A stretch of 64,000 nucleotides of DNA, from NCBI GenBank assembly GCA_903934295.1, contig CAIZNI010000023.1:1-64000 (forward strand), given 5' to 3'. Under the pieces are notes generated by a model. It had not been told where the DNA came from. It did no database searches and saw only the letters and a program-made list of their open reading frames with translations. The translations under genes were made by a program, and so were the position numbers. This document shows positions 31,608 to 41,505 of the stretch, piece by piece. This DNA comes from an uncultured beta proteobacterium. GTDB taxonomy: Bacteria > Pseudomonadota > Gammaproteobacteria > Burkholderiales > Burkholderiaceae_E. The first letter of the stretch is position 1; each line of letters starts with the position of its first letter.

Positions 31608-32870
31608 TCAGGCGCGCAGCGCGCACGCCATCGCGTGCATCGCCGGCAGGCTGACCGGATCGATCAGGGTGTTGGGCATCATCGGGTGCGACGCATAGCG
31701 GGCGATCACCACCTCGGCCGCCGGATCGACATAGACCTTCTGGCCGCCGATGCCGCGCGCCTCGTAGGCGCCGTGCGCGTTGTGCGAGACCCACCACTTG
31801 GCGCCGTACGACCAGCCCTTCAGGTGGGTGTAGGTGCTGGCGGCGAAGTCTTCCCGCCGCCCGCCCGCGCGGATGCCGGCGATGACCGCCGGCTCGACGA
31901 CCGAGTGACCGTTGGCCTGGCCGTCGCAGCGCATCATCTCGCCAAAGCGCGCCAGGTCGCGCAGGCAGGTCGACAGGCCGCCGCCGCCGAACTCGACACC
32001 GATCGGATCGACACCAAAATAGGCGTCGTTCTCGCAACCCAGCTTCGACCAGATCGCCTGCGACAGGTGGGTCGACAGACGCAGCCCGGTGATGCGCTTG
32101 AGGATCCAGGCGAGCACTTCGGTGTTGACCGTCTTGTAGGCGAAGACCTGGCCGTGTGCGCCTTCCTTGCGCAGGGTCGGCAGGAAATCATAGAAGGTGT
32201 CGGGGCCGTCGTAGCCGGGCGGGCGCGCGATCATGCCGCCGGCGCGCGCATAGCGCCAGATGTCGGCGGCCGGGTCGTCGTAGGCCTCGGAGTAGCTCAC
32301 GCCGGTGGTCATGTCCATCACCTGGCGCACGGTCGCGTCGCCGAAGGCGCTGTCGGCCAGTTCCGGCAGGTAGTGCGGGACCGGCGCGGCCGGATCGAGG
32401 TCCCCCGCATGCACCCGCATCGCCGCCAGCAGGCCGACGAAGGACTTCGTCACCGAATAGGCGGCGTGCGGCAGGTGTGCTTCGAGCTCGCCGAAATAGC
32501 GCTCGTAGACCAGACGGCCGCGGTGCAGGACCACGATGCCGTCGGTGTAGGTCTGGTCGAGCGATTGCGCCCAGGTGATCGAACGGCCGTCGCTGGTGGT
32601 GAAGGCGAGCGCATCGAGCGCGGCCTGCGCGGCGGGGTCGGCCGGCGCGAGCGGGGTGGGCGCGCCGGCACCGCGCCAGACGTTGGCGGTCGGCATGAAC
32701 TCGCGCAGGTGGGACAGCGCCCAGCGCCGTTCGGGGAAGCGCCCGGTGCCGCCGTCGGCGAAGCGGATCTGGCGTTCGCGCGGCGGCGGGGAGCCCTGCA
32801 TCCAGCCCATGCGGCGCGGGTCCGAGGCGTTCGAGTCAGGGTAGGCGGCGGGATCGAAAGGGTCGGCCAT
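31608..32870 (-). CDS. Serine hydrolase, beta-lactamase/NylB-like family
   Basis: YSVTKSFVGLLAAMRV (SxxK), VMDMTTGVSYSEAYDDP, KTVNTEVLAWILKRITG. Confidence 0.88.
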   Translation of the reverse strand: MADPFDPAAYPDSNASDPRRMGWMQGSPPPRERQIRFADGGTGRFPERRWALSHLREFMPTANVWRGAGAPTPLAPADPAAQAALDALAFTTSDGRSITWAQSLDQTYTDGIVVLHRGRLVYERYFGELEAHLPHAAYSVTKSFVGLLAAMRVHAGDLDPAAPVPHYLPELADSAFGDATVRQVMDMTTGVSYSEAYDDPAADIWRYARAGGMIARPPGYDGPDTFYDFLPTLRKEGAHGQVFAYKTVNTEVLAWILKRITGLRLSTHLSQAIWSKLGCENDAYFGVDPIGVEFGGGGLSTCLRDLARFGEMMRCDGQANGHSVVEPAVIAGIRAGGRREDFAASTYTHLKGWSYGAKWWVSHNAHGAYEARGIGGQKVYVDPAAEVVIARYASHPMMPNTLIDPVSLPAMHAMACALRA

Positions 32871-32934
32871 GGCAGCTTTCAGACAAGGGATGGCGCGTCG
32901 ACCACGACACGCCGGATGAGGATAACGCGCCCGC

Positions 32935-34362
32935 TCAGCGCAGGGGCCCGGGGCGCCAGTTTCCGTGGAACCCGGCCGGCACGCGGCTGCTCAGGTGGGC
33001 GAGCGCGACCGGTCCGCGCGCGATCGCGGTGGCTTCGAACACCGCCAGGTCGGACCGGTTCTCGGCGCCGCGATACAGCGCGCACAGCAGCCAGCCGTCA
33101 CCCTCGGGGGCCTCGGGGGTGCGGGGCACGAAGACCGGCTCGCCGCAGCGGTCGCCCGCCGGCGGCATCCAGCTCTGCGAGGTGCCGGCCGTGAGGTCGT
33201 AGTGGATCAGGCCGTCGACGCCGGTCGGTCCGCGTCGCGCATCGCCGGCATCGCCGCCGACGATCCAGCCATGGCGATACGGCGCCATGCAGAAGCGTTC
33301 ATCGAAGCGTGGAAACTCGCCGGCGCGGTCATCAAGGCGGGTCTCGACGATGCCCAGGTGCGCGCCGGCCGGATCGATCGTCCATCGCCACAGCGTGGCG
33401 GCGGGCGACTGGCTCGACGACGGCCGGCCATCGGGCAGGGGAAACAGCGGCGCGACCTCGTACTTCATCACATCGAGGACGATGCGCCCGGCCTCGTCCT
33501 CATGGTGATTCATCGGGTGGAACACGTAGCAGGCCGGCGCGTCGAACCAGCGGGTCTGTGCGATGTCGCCGTGGCGCGGGATCAGCGCGATGCGCGTGCC
33601 CTTGTCGGGCTCCCAGGCGTAGGGCGGGCGCCCCGACACCGCGCGCTCCATCGACCCGGTGAGCGGAAACACCGGCAGCACGATCCAGTTCCGGGTCACC
33701 GCGAAGTCGTGGATCATGCTGGCGAAAGGCAGTTCGAGCACATCGGCCCGGGTCACACGGCCGTCGCGGTCGACGCTCTGGATGCTGGCGGCGGGGCTGA
33801 AGCGCCCGCGCGCGCTGTAGCCGAAGAACACCATTTCGCCGGTCAGCGGATCGAGCTTCGGGTGGGCGGTGAACGGGCCGACCAGGGCGTCGCCGAAGGT
33901 CTCGTCGCCCATCGGCTCAAGGGTGGCCGGATCGAGCGCGAAGGGTGCGTGCTGCTCCTCGAGGGCGAGCAGGCGCGATCCGAAGCAGACGATGTTGGTG
34001 TTGGCCACCGTCGAGTTCAGCTTGACGATCCGCGGGTCCGAGACGGCCGGATTGCCGAACGCACCCGACAGCCCTTCGCCTTCCGCGTGCTCCAGCGCCC
34101 ACTTGGGCGTGCGCACCCAGCGATTGCGGTAGGACACCCGACCGTTCTCGAGATGAAAGGCGTGGATCATGCCGTCGCCGGAGAACCAGTGATAGGGACC
34201 GCGCGGCGCGAACTGCGGGTTGGGTCCGTTGCGGTACAGGGTGCCGCACAGCTCGGCGGGCAGCTCGCCGGTGATCGGCAGGTGGGCCGCGTCGGCCTCG
34301 GTGCAGACCGGCGCGTAGTAGCCGCGCAGGAAGGGGTTGTCGGCAGGAAACGGTTTGGACAT
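32935..34362 (-). CDS. Carotenoid oxygenase (RPE65) family protein
   Basis: From MSKPFPADNPFLRGYYAPV: GTLYRNGPNPQFAPRGPYHWFSGDGMIHAFHLENGRVSYRNRWVRT...HPKLDPLTGEMVFFGY...FHPMNHHEDEAGRIVLDVMKYE. Confidence 0.93.
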   Translation of the reverse strand: MSKPFPADNPFLRGYYAPVCTEADAAHLPITGELPAELCGTLYRNGPNPQFAPRGPYHWFSGDGMIHAFHLENGRVSYRNRWVRTPKWALEHAEGEGLSGAFGNPAVSDPRIVKLNSTVANTNIVCFGSRLLALEEQHAPFALDPATLEPMGDETFGDALVGPFTAHPKLDPLTGEMVFFGYSARGRFSPAASIQSVDRDGRVTRADVLELPFASMIHDFAVTRNWIVLPVFPLTGSMERAVSGRPPYAWEPDKGTRIALIPRHGDIAQTRWFDAPACYVFHPMNHHEDEAGRIVLDVMKYEVAPLFPLPDGRPSSSQSPAATLWRWTIDPAGAHLGIVETRLDDRAGEFPRFDERFCMAPYRHGWIVGGDAGDARRGPTGVDGLIHYDLTAGTSQSWMPPAGDRCGEPVFVPRTPEAPEGDGWLLCALYRGAENRSDLAVFEATAIARGPVALAHLSSRVPAGFHGNWRPGPLR

Positions 34363-34548
34363 CGCGGCAGCCTGATGAGGACATCGCCCGGTCGGCCATC
34401 CTGCGAAATCGGGGTCGCACGACCGGGATCGAGATCGAATGATTGAGATCGAACAATAGCGCCGGCGCGCGCGAAGCGGACAATGCAAAGGCGAAAAACG
34501 GCCGACCGACCCGGGTGGGCGGATCGTCCGTTCGCAACGGAGCCCCGC

Positions 34549-34887
34549 ATGCGACCGACACCGACCCTCAACGGGTTTGCCCTGATGCTGCTGGCCGGCT
34601 GGGTCCTGGTCACCGATGCGCGCGCCCAGGATCCCGCGCGCGCCGAACTGCTCTACAACACCCACTGCATCGGCTGCCACACCACCCAGGTGCACTGGCG
34701 CGACCGCAAGCTGGTCACCGACTGGGCGGGCCTGCTCGAGCAGGTTCGCCGCTGGCAGGCCATCCAGCGGCTGGACTGGGGCGAGGGCGACATCGTTCGG
34801 GTGGCGCGCCATCTGAACCGTCGCCATTACCAACTGCCCGAGACGGGCGCGCCGGACGGACCATCAGCCTCGGCCCGGGGACGCTGA
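34549..34887 (+). CDS. Small periplasmic c-type cytochrome
   Basis: Signal peptide then AELLYNTHCIGCHTTQVHWRDRKLV (CxxCH). Confidence 0.8.
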   Translation: MRPTPTLNGFALMLLAGWVLVTDARAQDPARAELLYNTHCIGCHTTQVHWRDRKLVTDWAGLLEQVRRWQAIQRLDWGEGDIVRVARHLNRRHYQLPETGAPDGPSASARGR

Positions 34888-34907
34888 GGACCCGACCCGC
34901 GCCCGAT

Positions 34908-35843
34908 TCAGCCCGCCGCCCTGCGCGCAAGCGCGGCGATGTCGTCGGCAAACCCGCTCCACAACGCCGGCGGCAGATCGTGACCCATGCCGGGCACCTC
35001 CCGCAGGCGCGCATCCGGCAGCGCATCCGCCAGCGCGCGGCCATGGGCGATCGGCAGCAGCGGGTCGTCGATCCCGTGGATCACCTGCGCCGGCACCCGG
35101 CACTGCGCCAGGGCGCGGGCGCGCGCTGGCGCGGCCATGATGGCGGTGAGCTGGCGCGCGGTACCACGCGGGCGCCAGGCGCGCGACACCACCGGGGTGA
35201 GCCCCTCGCGCATCGCCTGGGGCGTCTGCGCATGACCGGGACTGCCGATCACCGCCAGCAGACCGAGCAAGTGATCGACCAGCGCCGGCACGTCGCGCGG
35301 ATCGGGGCGGCTCGGCGTGCCGTCGGGCCCCGGCAGCAGACGCACCGCCGGCGGCCGCGCGAGCATCGCGGCACGGGCCCGCGCGGTCGGGCCCGGCAGT
35401 CCATGGCCACCGGGCGTGGACATGATCAGCGTGAGGCTGCGCACGCGCTGCGGCGCGCCCAGGGCCATCAGCTGCGCGATCATCCCGCCCATCGACGCGC
35501 CCACCACATGCGCGCCGGCGATCCCCAGCGCATCGAGCACGCCCAGCGCATCGGCCGCCATGTCGTCCAGCGAATACGGCGCCTGCACCGGCAGGCGCAT
35601 CACATGCCGCAGTCCCTGCCAGGCCAGGTTGGGCACGCCACGCTCGTCGAAGCCCTGCGACAGGCCGGCATCGCGGTTGTCCAGGCGAATCACCCGCAGG
35701 CCCCGATCGACCAGCAACCGCACGAAGGGCTCGGGCCAGGCCACCAGCTGCATGCCCAGCCCCATGATGAGCAGCACCGGCGGTGCGCCGGCGGGCCCCT
35801 GGTCGTCGATCTCGATCGAGATCCGGTTGGCGCTGATTCGCAT
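34908..35843 (-). CDS. Alpha/beta hydrolase
   Basis: PPVLLIMGLGMQLVAWPEPFVRLLVDRGLRVIRLDNRDAGLS...GAHVVGASMGGMIAQLMALGAPQRV...VIHGIDDPLLP. Confidence 0.9.
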   Translation of the reverse strand: MRISANRISIEIDDQGPAGAPPVLLIMGLGMQLVAWPEPFVRLLVDRGLRVIRLDNRDAGLSQGFDERGVPNLAWQGLRHVMRLPVQAPYSLDDMAADALGVLDALGIAGAHVVGASMGGMIAQLMALGAPQRVRSLTLIMSTPGGHGLPGPTARARAAMLARPPAVRLLPGPDGTPSRPDPRDVPALVDHLLGLLAVIGSPGHAQTPQAMREGLTPVVSRAWRPRGTARQLTAIMAAPARARALAQCRVPAQVIHGIDDPLLPIAHGRALADALPDARLREVPGMGHDLPPALWSGFADDIAALARRAAG

Positions 35844-35850
35844 GCCCGCC

Positions 35851-36012
35851 TCAGCCGAACCGGAAACCGGAGAGCGTCACCGACAGGACCTGATCGTTGT
35901 CGCGGGCGGCGGGGTCACGCCACCATTCCATGAAGCAGCACGGACCGCCGCCGTGCGGCAGGCGGAAGGTGGGCAGGCAGAAGGTGGACAGGCGGGGGAA
36001 GGCGTCAGTCAT
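35851..36012 (-). CDS. Candidate 53-aa small protein between RlmN-like gene and hydrolase
   Basis: MTDAFPRLSTFCLPTFRLPHGGGPCCFMEWWRDPAARDNDQVLSVTLSGFRFG; ATG 2 nt after the upstream stop, and TGA 7 nt before the next ATG. Confidence 0.45.
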   Translation of the reverse strand: MTDAFPRLSTFCLPTFRLPHGGGPCCFMEWWRDPAARDNDQVLSVTLSGFRFG

Positions 36013-36014
36013 GG

Positions 36015-37097
36015 TCAGCGAACCGTGATCGGGATCTGTCGGGCAGCGGATCGGCCGCCGGTCGGGACGGCGGGCGGGCTCCCCGCCCCTGCCCCGCCCC
36101 CTGCCCCAGCCCGGGCCCGCAGCTGGCCGCAGCCGCCCTCGACATCCTGACCGGCCGACTGGCGCAGCTTGGTGAGGATGCCGCGCCGGGTCAGGCCGCG
36201 CGCGATGTCGGTGGCGCGCTCCCACGAGGGCCGGCGGTAGGGCAGATCCTCGATCGTGTTGTAGGGAATCATGTTCATCACCGCGTACTTGCCGGCCAGC
36301 AATCGGACGATCGCGTCGAGTTCATCGTCACCGTCGTTGATGCCCTCGAGCAGGGTCCACTGGTACTGGATCGGATAGCCGGTGTCGCGCGCATAGCGTT
36401 CGCCCAGCTCGACCAGCTCGGCCGGGTCGATGCGCGGCGCACGCGGCAGCAGCCGCTCGCGCAGGTCCGGGCGGGTGGTGTGCAGCGACAGCGCCAGCGC
36501 CGGCCGGACGCGGCCCAGCGGCAGGCGCTCGAACACCCGCCGGTCGCCGACGGTGGAGAACACCAGGCTCTTGTGGCCGATCGCGCCGGCGGTGCCCAGC
36601 AGGTCGATCGCCTCGAGCACGTTGTCCAGGTTGTGGGCCGGCTCGCCCATGCCCATGAACACCACCTTGCGCACCACCCGCTGGCGGCGCGCGAGCGCGA
36701 CCTGGGCGACGATCTCGGCGCTGCCCAGCTGGCGCACCAGGCCCTCGCGGCCGGTCATGCAGAACACGCAGCCGACCGCACAGCCGATCTGCGAAGACAC
36801 GCACAGCCCGTCGCGCGGCAGCAGCACGCTCTCGACCGACTGACCGTCGGCCAGACCGACCAGCAGGCGCGCCGATCCGTCCTGGGCGGGGTGTTGGGTC
36901 TGCAGGCGGGCCAGCGCATGGAGCTCGGCCATCAGTTCGGGCAGGGCCTGGCGCAGAGCCAGCGGCAGATAGTCCTGGGGCCGCTGGCGGCCGTGGTCGG
37001 GCGCGAGCGCCTGCGACCAGAGCTGCATCACCCACAGCTCATGGCCCGGCTTGGCGCCGTGCGCGCGCAGGCGCTGGCGGATGTCTTCGATGCGCAT
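36015..37097 (-). CDS. RlmN/Cfr-family radical SAM RNA methyltransferase
   Basis: From MRIEDIRQRLRAHGAKPGHELWVMQ: CAVGCVFCMTGREGLVRQLGSAEIVAQV...VFMGMGEPAHNLDNVLEAI...LSLHTTRPDLRERLLPRA...EGGCGQLR. Confidence 0.88.
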   Translation of the reverse strand: MRIEDIRQRLRAHGAKPGHELWVMQLWSQALAPDHGRQRPQDYLPLALRQALPELMAELHALARLQTQHPAQDGSARLLVGLADGQSVESVLLPRDGLCVSSQIGCAVGCVFCMTGREGLVRQLGSAEIVAQVALARRQRVVRKVVFMGMGEPAHNLDNVLEAIDLLGTAGAIGHKSLVFSTVGDRRVFERLPLGRVRPALALSLHTTRPDLRERLLPRAPRIDPAELVELGERYARDTGYPIQYQWTLLEGINDGDDELDAIVRLLAGKYAVMNMIPYNTIEDLPYRRPSWERATDIARGLTRRGILTKLRQSAGQDVEGGCGQLRARAGAGGGAGAGSPPAVPTGGRSAARQIPITVR

Positions 37098-37295
37098 TGA
37101 AGCCAACGAGTATAGCGGCGTGCCGCCCGGCGCGCGGGCGACCGCAGGCGGGCCGCCCGACTCGCTACACTGGCGCCCTGGTCTGCCGGCCGCCGTGCCG
37201 GGCCGACTGCTCGCGAGCCGCGCCGGGCTGACCGCCCGCGACCCCGCCCACCGACCCCCCACCCCCACGCCCACCCCACCGCCGGAGCCCGCCCG

Positions 37296-38087
37296 ATGAC
37301 CCAGGTCCGATACGAAGTCGCCGATCACGTCGCCGAAATCACCCTGGACAGCCCACCGGTCAATGCCCTGAGCGTGGCGATGATCGATGACATCCTGACC
37401 GCCCTGCGCCGCGCCGGCGCCGATGACGAGGTGCGCGCGGTGATCATCGCCAGCGCCCTGCCGCGGCGCTTTTGCGCCGGCCTCGACCTGGGCGTGCTCG
37501 CCGGCGAATCGGGACTGGCGGTGCACCGCTTCCTGGAGAAGCTCTACATCGAGATGGCCGATGTGCAGTACAACCTGGGCAAGCCCTCGATCGCCGCGAT
37601 CAACGGCGCCACCCGCGCCGGCGGGATGACGCTGTCGATCCAGTCCAATGTGATCATCGCCGGCGAAAGCGCCACCTTCGGCTATCCCGAGATCGACGTC
37701 GGCCTGATCCCGGCGATCCACTTCATCCACCTGCCGCGCATCATCGGGCGCCACCGCGCCTTCGAGATCCTGTTCTCCGGGCGCGCCTTCGGGGCCCGCG
37801 AGGCGGCCGACCTGGGCCTGGTGAGCCGGGTCGTGCCCGACGATCAGGTGCTCGAGGAAGCGCGCCGGCTCGCCCGCGTGTTCGCCGCCAAGCCGCCCGG
37901 GGTCATGAAGCTGGGGCATGCCGCCTTCATGCGATTCAACGACCAGGACTACCGCCGCGACATCGGCCATGTGGTCGAGAGCTTCTGCACCATCGCCGCG
38001 ACCGCCGAATCGCGCGAGGGCATCCGCGCCTTCGTCGAGAAGCGCGCGCCGGCCTGGGCACCGGCCGACCCGGACCAGAAGGGCTAG
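37296..38087 (+). CDS. Enoyl-CoA hydratase/isomerase family protein
   Basis: VAEITLDSPPVNALSVAMIDDI...RRFCAGLDLGVLAG...KPSIAAINGATRAGGMTLSIQSNVIIAGESATFGYPEIDVGLIPA. Confidence 0.92.
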   Translation: MTQVRYEVADHVAEITLDSPPVNALSVAMIDDILTALRRAGADDEVRAVIIASALPRRFCAGLDLGVLAGESGLAVHRFLEKLYIEMADVQYNLGKPSIAAINGATRAGGMTLSIQSNVIIAGESATFGYPEIDVGLIPAIHFIHLPRIIGRHRAFEILFSGRAFGAREAADLGLVSRVVPDDQVLEEARRLARVFAAKPPGVMKLGHAAFMRFNDQDYRRDIGHVVESFCTIAATAESREGIRAFVEKRAPAWAPADPDQKG

Positions 38088-38151
38088 ACTCGGTCTGACC
38101 GGCATCGGACCGGCACCGACCCAACACCAGCACCACGGGAGACGACCCCTC

Positions 38152-38529
38152 ATGAGCACCACCGAACGCAGCGCCATCGAAGCCAGCATCCAGACCTACT
38201 TCGATGGCCTCTACGAAGGCGACGCCGACAAGCTCGCCAGCGTCTTCCACGAGACCAGCGCCCTCACCTGGGAGCAGGACGGCAAGGTCACCGTGCTCAC
38301 GCGCGACGCGTGGCTCGATGCGGTGCGCACGCGCCCCTCGGCGAAATCGCGCAACCTCGTGCGCGACGACGCGATCCTGATGCTCGACCAGTCCGGACCG
38401 GCCACCGCCTTCGTCAAGGTGAAATGCCAGATCCCGCCGCGCTATTTCCACGACTACCTGAACCTGCTCAAGATCGACGGAAAATGGATCATCGTCCAGA
38501 AGATCTACACCGTCGAAACCCGGAACTGA
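38152..38529 (+). CDS. NTF2-like / lumazine-binding-type small protein
   Basis: MSTTERSAIEASIQTYFDGLYEGDADKLASVFHETSALTWEQDGKVTVLTRDAWLDAV...YFHDYLNLLKIDGKWIIVQKIYTVE. Confidence 0.8.
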   Translation: MSTTERSAIEASIQTYFDGLYEGDADKLASVFHETSALTWEQDGKVTVLTRDAWLDAVRTRPSAKSRNLVRDDAILMLDQSGPATAFVKVKCQIPPRYFHDYLNLLKIDGKWIIVQKIYTVETRN

Positions 38530-38549
38530 CCCTGCGCCCTGGAGGCCCT

Positions 38550-38723
38550 GTGACCCCTGTCCGGACCCTGCTGCTGCTCGCAGCACTCGCGCCCGCCCTG
38601 GGCGGCTGCGGCGTGCTCGCCGCCCCCTGCCGACTCGCCTCGACCGTCATCAAGATGGTCCCGGTGGTGGGCCACGCCGCGGCGGTGCCCACCGACGCCT
38701 GCGCGGCGGTGATCGACCCCTAG
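38550..38723 (+). CDS. Small lipoprotein (DUF6726-like)
   Basis: GTG-start 57 aa: (M)TPVRTLLLLAALAPALGGCGVLAAPCRLASTVIKMVPVVGHAAAVPTDACAAVIDP; lipobox LGGC. Confidence 0.65.
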   Translation: MTPVRTLLLLAALAPALGGCGVLAAPCRLASTVIKMVPVVGHAAAVPTDACAAVIDP

Positions 38724-38878
38724 CCGCGGCCGGCGCGGCCGCGGCGTCTTTCGAAAAGCGCCGTGGCGCCGGCCGCCCGGCGCGTCCGGTCGGTATTCTT
38801 CGCGGGTACTCCTCGCGCGCGGCCCGAGCATGGCCGCGACGCCCGACCGCGACCCAAGACGACACAGGACGACTCCCG

Positions 38879-40435
38879 ATGAGCTGGCAGCCCGAACTCG
38901 ACGAACTCGAACGCCGCAAGGCCCTCGCCCGTGAAATGGGTGGCCCCGACAAGGTCAAGCGCCAGCACGACGCCGGCCGCCTGACCGTTCGCGAGCGCAT
39001 CGGCAAGCTCGTCGATGCCGAGAGCTTCCAGGAAGTGGGCTCGCTGTCGGGCATCGGCGAATACGACGCGCAGGGCGCGCTGATCACCGTCACCCCGGCC
39101 AACTGCGTGTTCGGCCGCGGCCGCATCGAGGGCCGCCCGGTGGTGGTGGTGGGCGACGACTTCACCGTGCGCGGCGGGTCGGCCGACGCGTCGATCAGCG
39201 CCAAGCCGCTGATGGCCGAGGAGATGGCCGCCGAATTCCAGTTGCCGATCATCCGCATCATCGAAGGCTCGGGCGGCGGCGGCTCGGTCAAGACCATCGA
39301 AACCAAGGGCGCCTCGAACCTGCCGGGCGGCGTGGGCGGCACGCGCGGCTTCTACTACATGACGGCCAACCTCGCGCAGGTGCCGGTGGTGGGCCTGGGC
39401 CTGGGCTCGGTGGCCGGACTGGGCGCAGCGCGCCTGGCCTCCAGCCACTTCTCGGTGATGACCCGCGACTCGGCGATGTTCGTCGCCGGCCCGCCCCTGG
39501 TGGCGCGCCTGGGCCAGCCGCTGACCAAGCAGGAACTGGGCGGCGCCGACATCCAGACCCGCAGCGGCGGGGTCGACAACATGGTCGAGACGGAGGAGGA
39601 AGCCTTCGAGGCGGCGCGCCGCTTCCTGTCCTACCTGCCCCCGTCGGTGCACCAGCTGCCGCCGGTCCTCCCGAGCGAGGACGACCCGCAGCGCGCCGAC
39701 GAGTTCCTGATGAGCGTGATCCCGCGCAACCGCCGCCAGATCTACAAGATGCGTCCGATCGTCGAGTCGGTGGTCGACAAGGGCTCGTTCTTCGAGATGG
39801 GCCGCCACTTCGGCCGCTCGATCATCGCCGGACTGGCGCGCCTGGACGGCCACCCGGTGATGGTCCTGGCGAGCGATCCGTACCACTACGGCGGCTCCTG
39901 GAATGCCGAGACCTGCCAGAAGGTGGTCCGCTTCGTCGATCTGGCCGAGACCTTCCACCTGCCGGTGGTCTACCTGATGGACTGCCCGGGTTTCCTGATC
40001 GGGCTGGAAGCCGAGAAGACCGCCACCATCCGCCACGGCGTTCGCGCGATGGCGGCGATGAACCAGACCTCCGTGCCCTGGTGCACGGTGATCCTGCGCA
40101 ATGCCTTCGGCGTGGCGGGCGCGGCGCACCAGCCCGGCGGGCGGCTGTCGCTGCGCTATGCCTGGCTGTCGGCCTACTGGGGGTCGCTGCCGCTGGAGGG
40201 CGGCATCGAGGCCGCCTATCGCGCCGACATCGAAGGGGCCGACGATCCCAAGGCCAAGCAGGCCGAAATCGAAGCGCGGCTGAACGCGCTGCGCTCGCCC
40301 TTTCGCTCGGCCGAGAAGTTCTGGGTGGAGGAGATCATCGACCCGCGCCAGACGCGCACGCTGCTGTGTGATTTCGCGCGGCTGGCCGAACCGGTGCGCA
40401 AGCCCGGGCGGGCGAGCTTCTCGATCCGGCCGTGA
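38879..40435 (+). CDS. Acyl-CoA carboxylase beta (carboxyltransferase) subunit
   Basis: [39 protein letters not shown]...[15 protein letters not shown]...[25 protein letters not shown]. Confidence 0.92.
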   Translation: MSWQPELDELERRKALAREMGGPDKVKRQHDAGRLTVRERIGKLVDAESFQEVGSLSGIGEYDAQGALITVTPANCVFGRGRIEGRPVVVVGDDFTVRGGSADASISAKPLMAEEMAAEFQLPIIRIIEGSGGGGSVKTIETKGASNLPGGVGGTRGFYYMTANLAQVPVVGLGLGSVAGLGAARLASSHFSVMTRDSAMFVAGPPLVARLGQPLTKQELGGADIQTRSGGVDNMVETEEEAFEAARRFLSYLPPSVHQLPPVLPSEDDPQRADEFLMSVIPRNRRQIYKMRPIVESVVDKGSFFEMGRHFGRSIIAGLARLDGHPVMVLASDPYHYGGSWNAETCQKVVRFVDLAETFHLPVVYLMDCPGFLIGLEAEKTATIRHGVRAMAAMNQTSVPWCTVILRNAFGVAGAAHQPGGRLSLRYAWLSAYWGSLPLEGGIEAAYRADIEGADDPKAKQAEIEARLNALRSPFRSAEKFWVEEIIDPRQTRTLLCDFARLAEPVRKPGRASFSIRP

Positions 40436-41505
40436 CCGCGGGCGCTTGCGCGCGCGCCCTGCCTGCGCGGCTGCTGCATCGGCTGCTGCGTGGGTTGCGC
40501 CTGACCCTCGCCCTGCCGCTGCTCGCGCTGGCGAGCGCCGGCCAGGCGCAGCAACTCACCGCCCTGTGTTCCACCGACCAGGGCTGGTGCGAACTCGCCG
40601 CCCGTGAGTTCCAGGCCGCCACCGGCATCCGCGTGCTGCAGGTGCGCAAGGCCACCGGCGAGGCGCTCGCGCAACTGCGCGCCGAGGCCGCCAATCCCAA
40701 GACCGACCTGTGGTGGGGCGGCACCGGCGACCCGTTCCTGCAGGCCGCCGAGGCCGGGCTGCTCGAGCCCTACCGGCCGACCTACCTGGCCGACCTGCAC
40801 GGCTGGGCGGTGCGCCAGTACGCCATGAGCGGCAACCGGGTCGGCGGCTTCTACACCAGCGCCATCGGCTTCGGCTGGAACGAGGAGGTGCTGCGGCGCA
40901 AGAAGCTCGCCGCGCCGCGCTGCTGGGCCGATCTGCTCGACCCGGCCTACCGGGGCGAGATCGAGACCGCGCACCCGGCCTCCAGCGGCACCGGCTACAC
41001 CATCCTGGCCGGGCTGGTGCAGCTGATGGGCGAGGAACCGGCCTTCGAGTACCTCAAGAAGCTCAACCGCAACATCACCCAGTACACCCGCAGCGGCACC
41101 GCCCAGGCCAAGAGCGTCGCCAAGGGCGAGGTCGGCATCGGCGTGAGCTTCCTGTTCGGCTTCGAGAGCGAACGCCAGCAGGGCTTCACCATGGTCCGCT
41201 CGGCCGCCCCCTGCGAGGGCACCAGCTACGAGATCGGCGGCATCGCGCTGGTCCGCGGCGCGCGCAACCGCGAGGCGGCGCTGCGCTACTACGACTGGCT
41301 GATGAGCCCCGCCGGCCAGCAGATCGGGGCGCGCGCCAACTCCCTGCAGGTGCCGGCCAACAAGACCTTCAAGCCCGACCCGCGAATCCCGGCCATCGAC
41401 TCGGTTCGCCTGATCCGCTACGACTTCGAGAAGTACGGCAAGGCCGCCGAGCGGCGCCGGCTGATCGAGCGCTGGCAGCGCGAGGTCGAGTCGCTGCCGC
41501 GGTGA
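40432..41505 (+). CDS. ABC transporter substrate-binding protein (FbpA/AfuA-like)
   Basis: Signal peptide, ALCSTDQGWCELAAREFQAATGIRVLQVRKATGEALAQLRAEAANPKTDLWWGGTGDPF; GTG start overlaps the upstream stop. Confidence 0.9.
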   Translation: MTAGACARALPARLLHRLLRGLRLTLALPLLALASAGQAQQLTALCSTDQGWCELAAREFQAATGIRVLQVRKATGEALAQLRAEAANPKTDLWWGGTGDPFLQAAEAGLLEPYRPTYLADLHGWAVRQYAMSGNRVGGFYTSAIGFGWNEEVLRRKKLAAPRCWADLLDPAYRGEIETAHPASSGTGYTILAGLVQLMGEEPAFEYLKKLNRNITQYTRSGTAQAKSVAKGEVGIGVSFLFGFESERQQGFTMVRSAAPCEGTSYEIGGIALVRGARNREAALRYYDWLMSPAGQQIGARANSLQVPANKTFKPDPRIPAIDSVRLIRYDFEKYGKAAERRRLIERWQREVESLPR

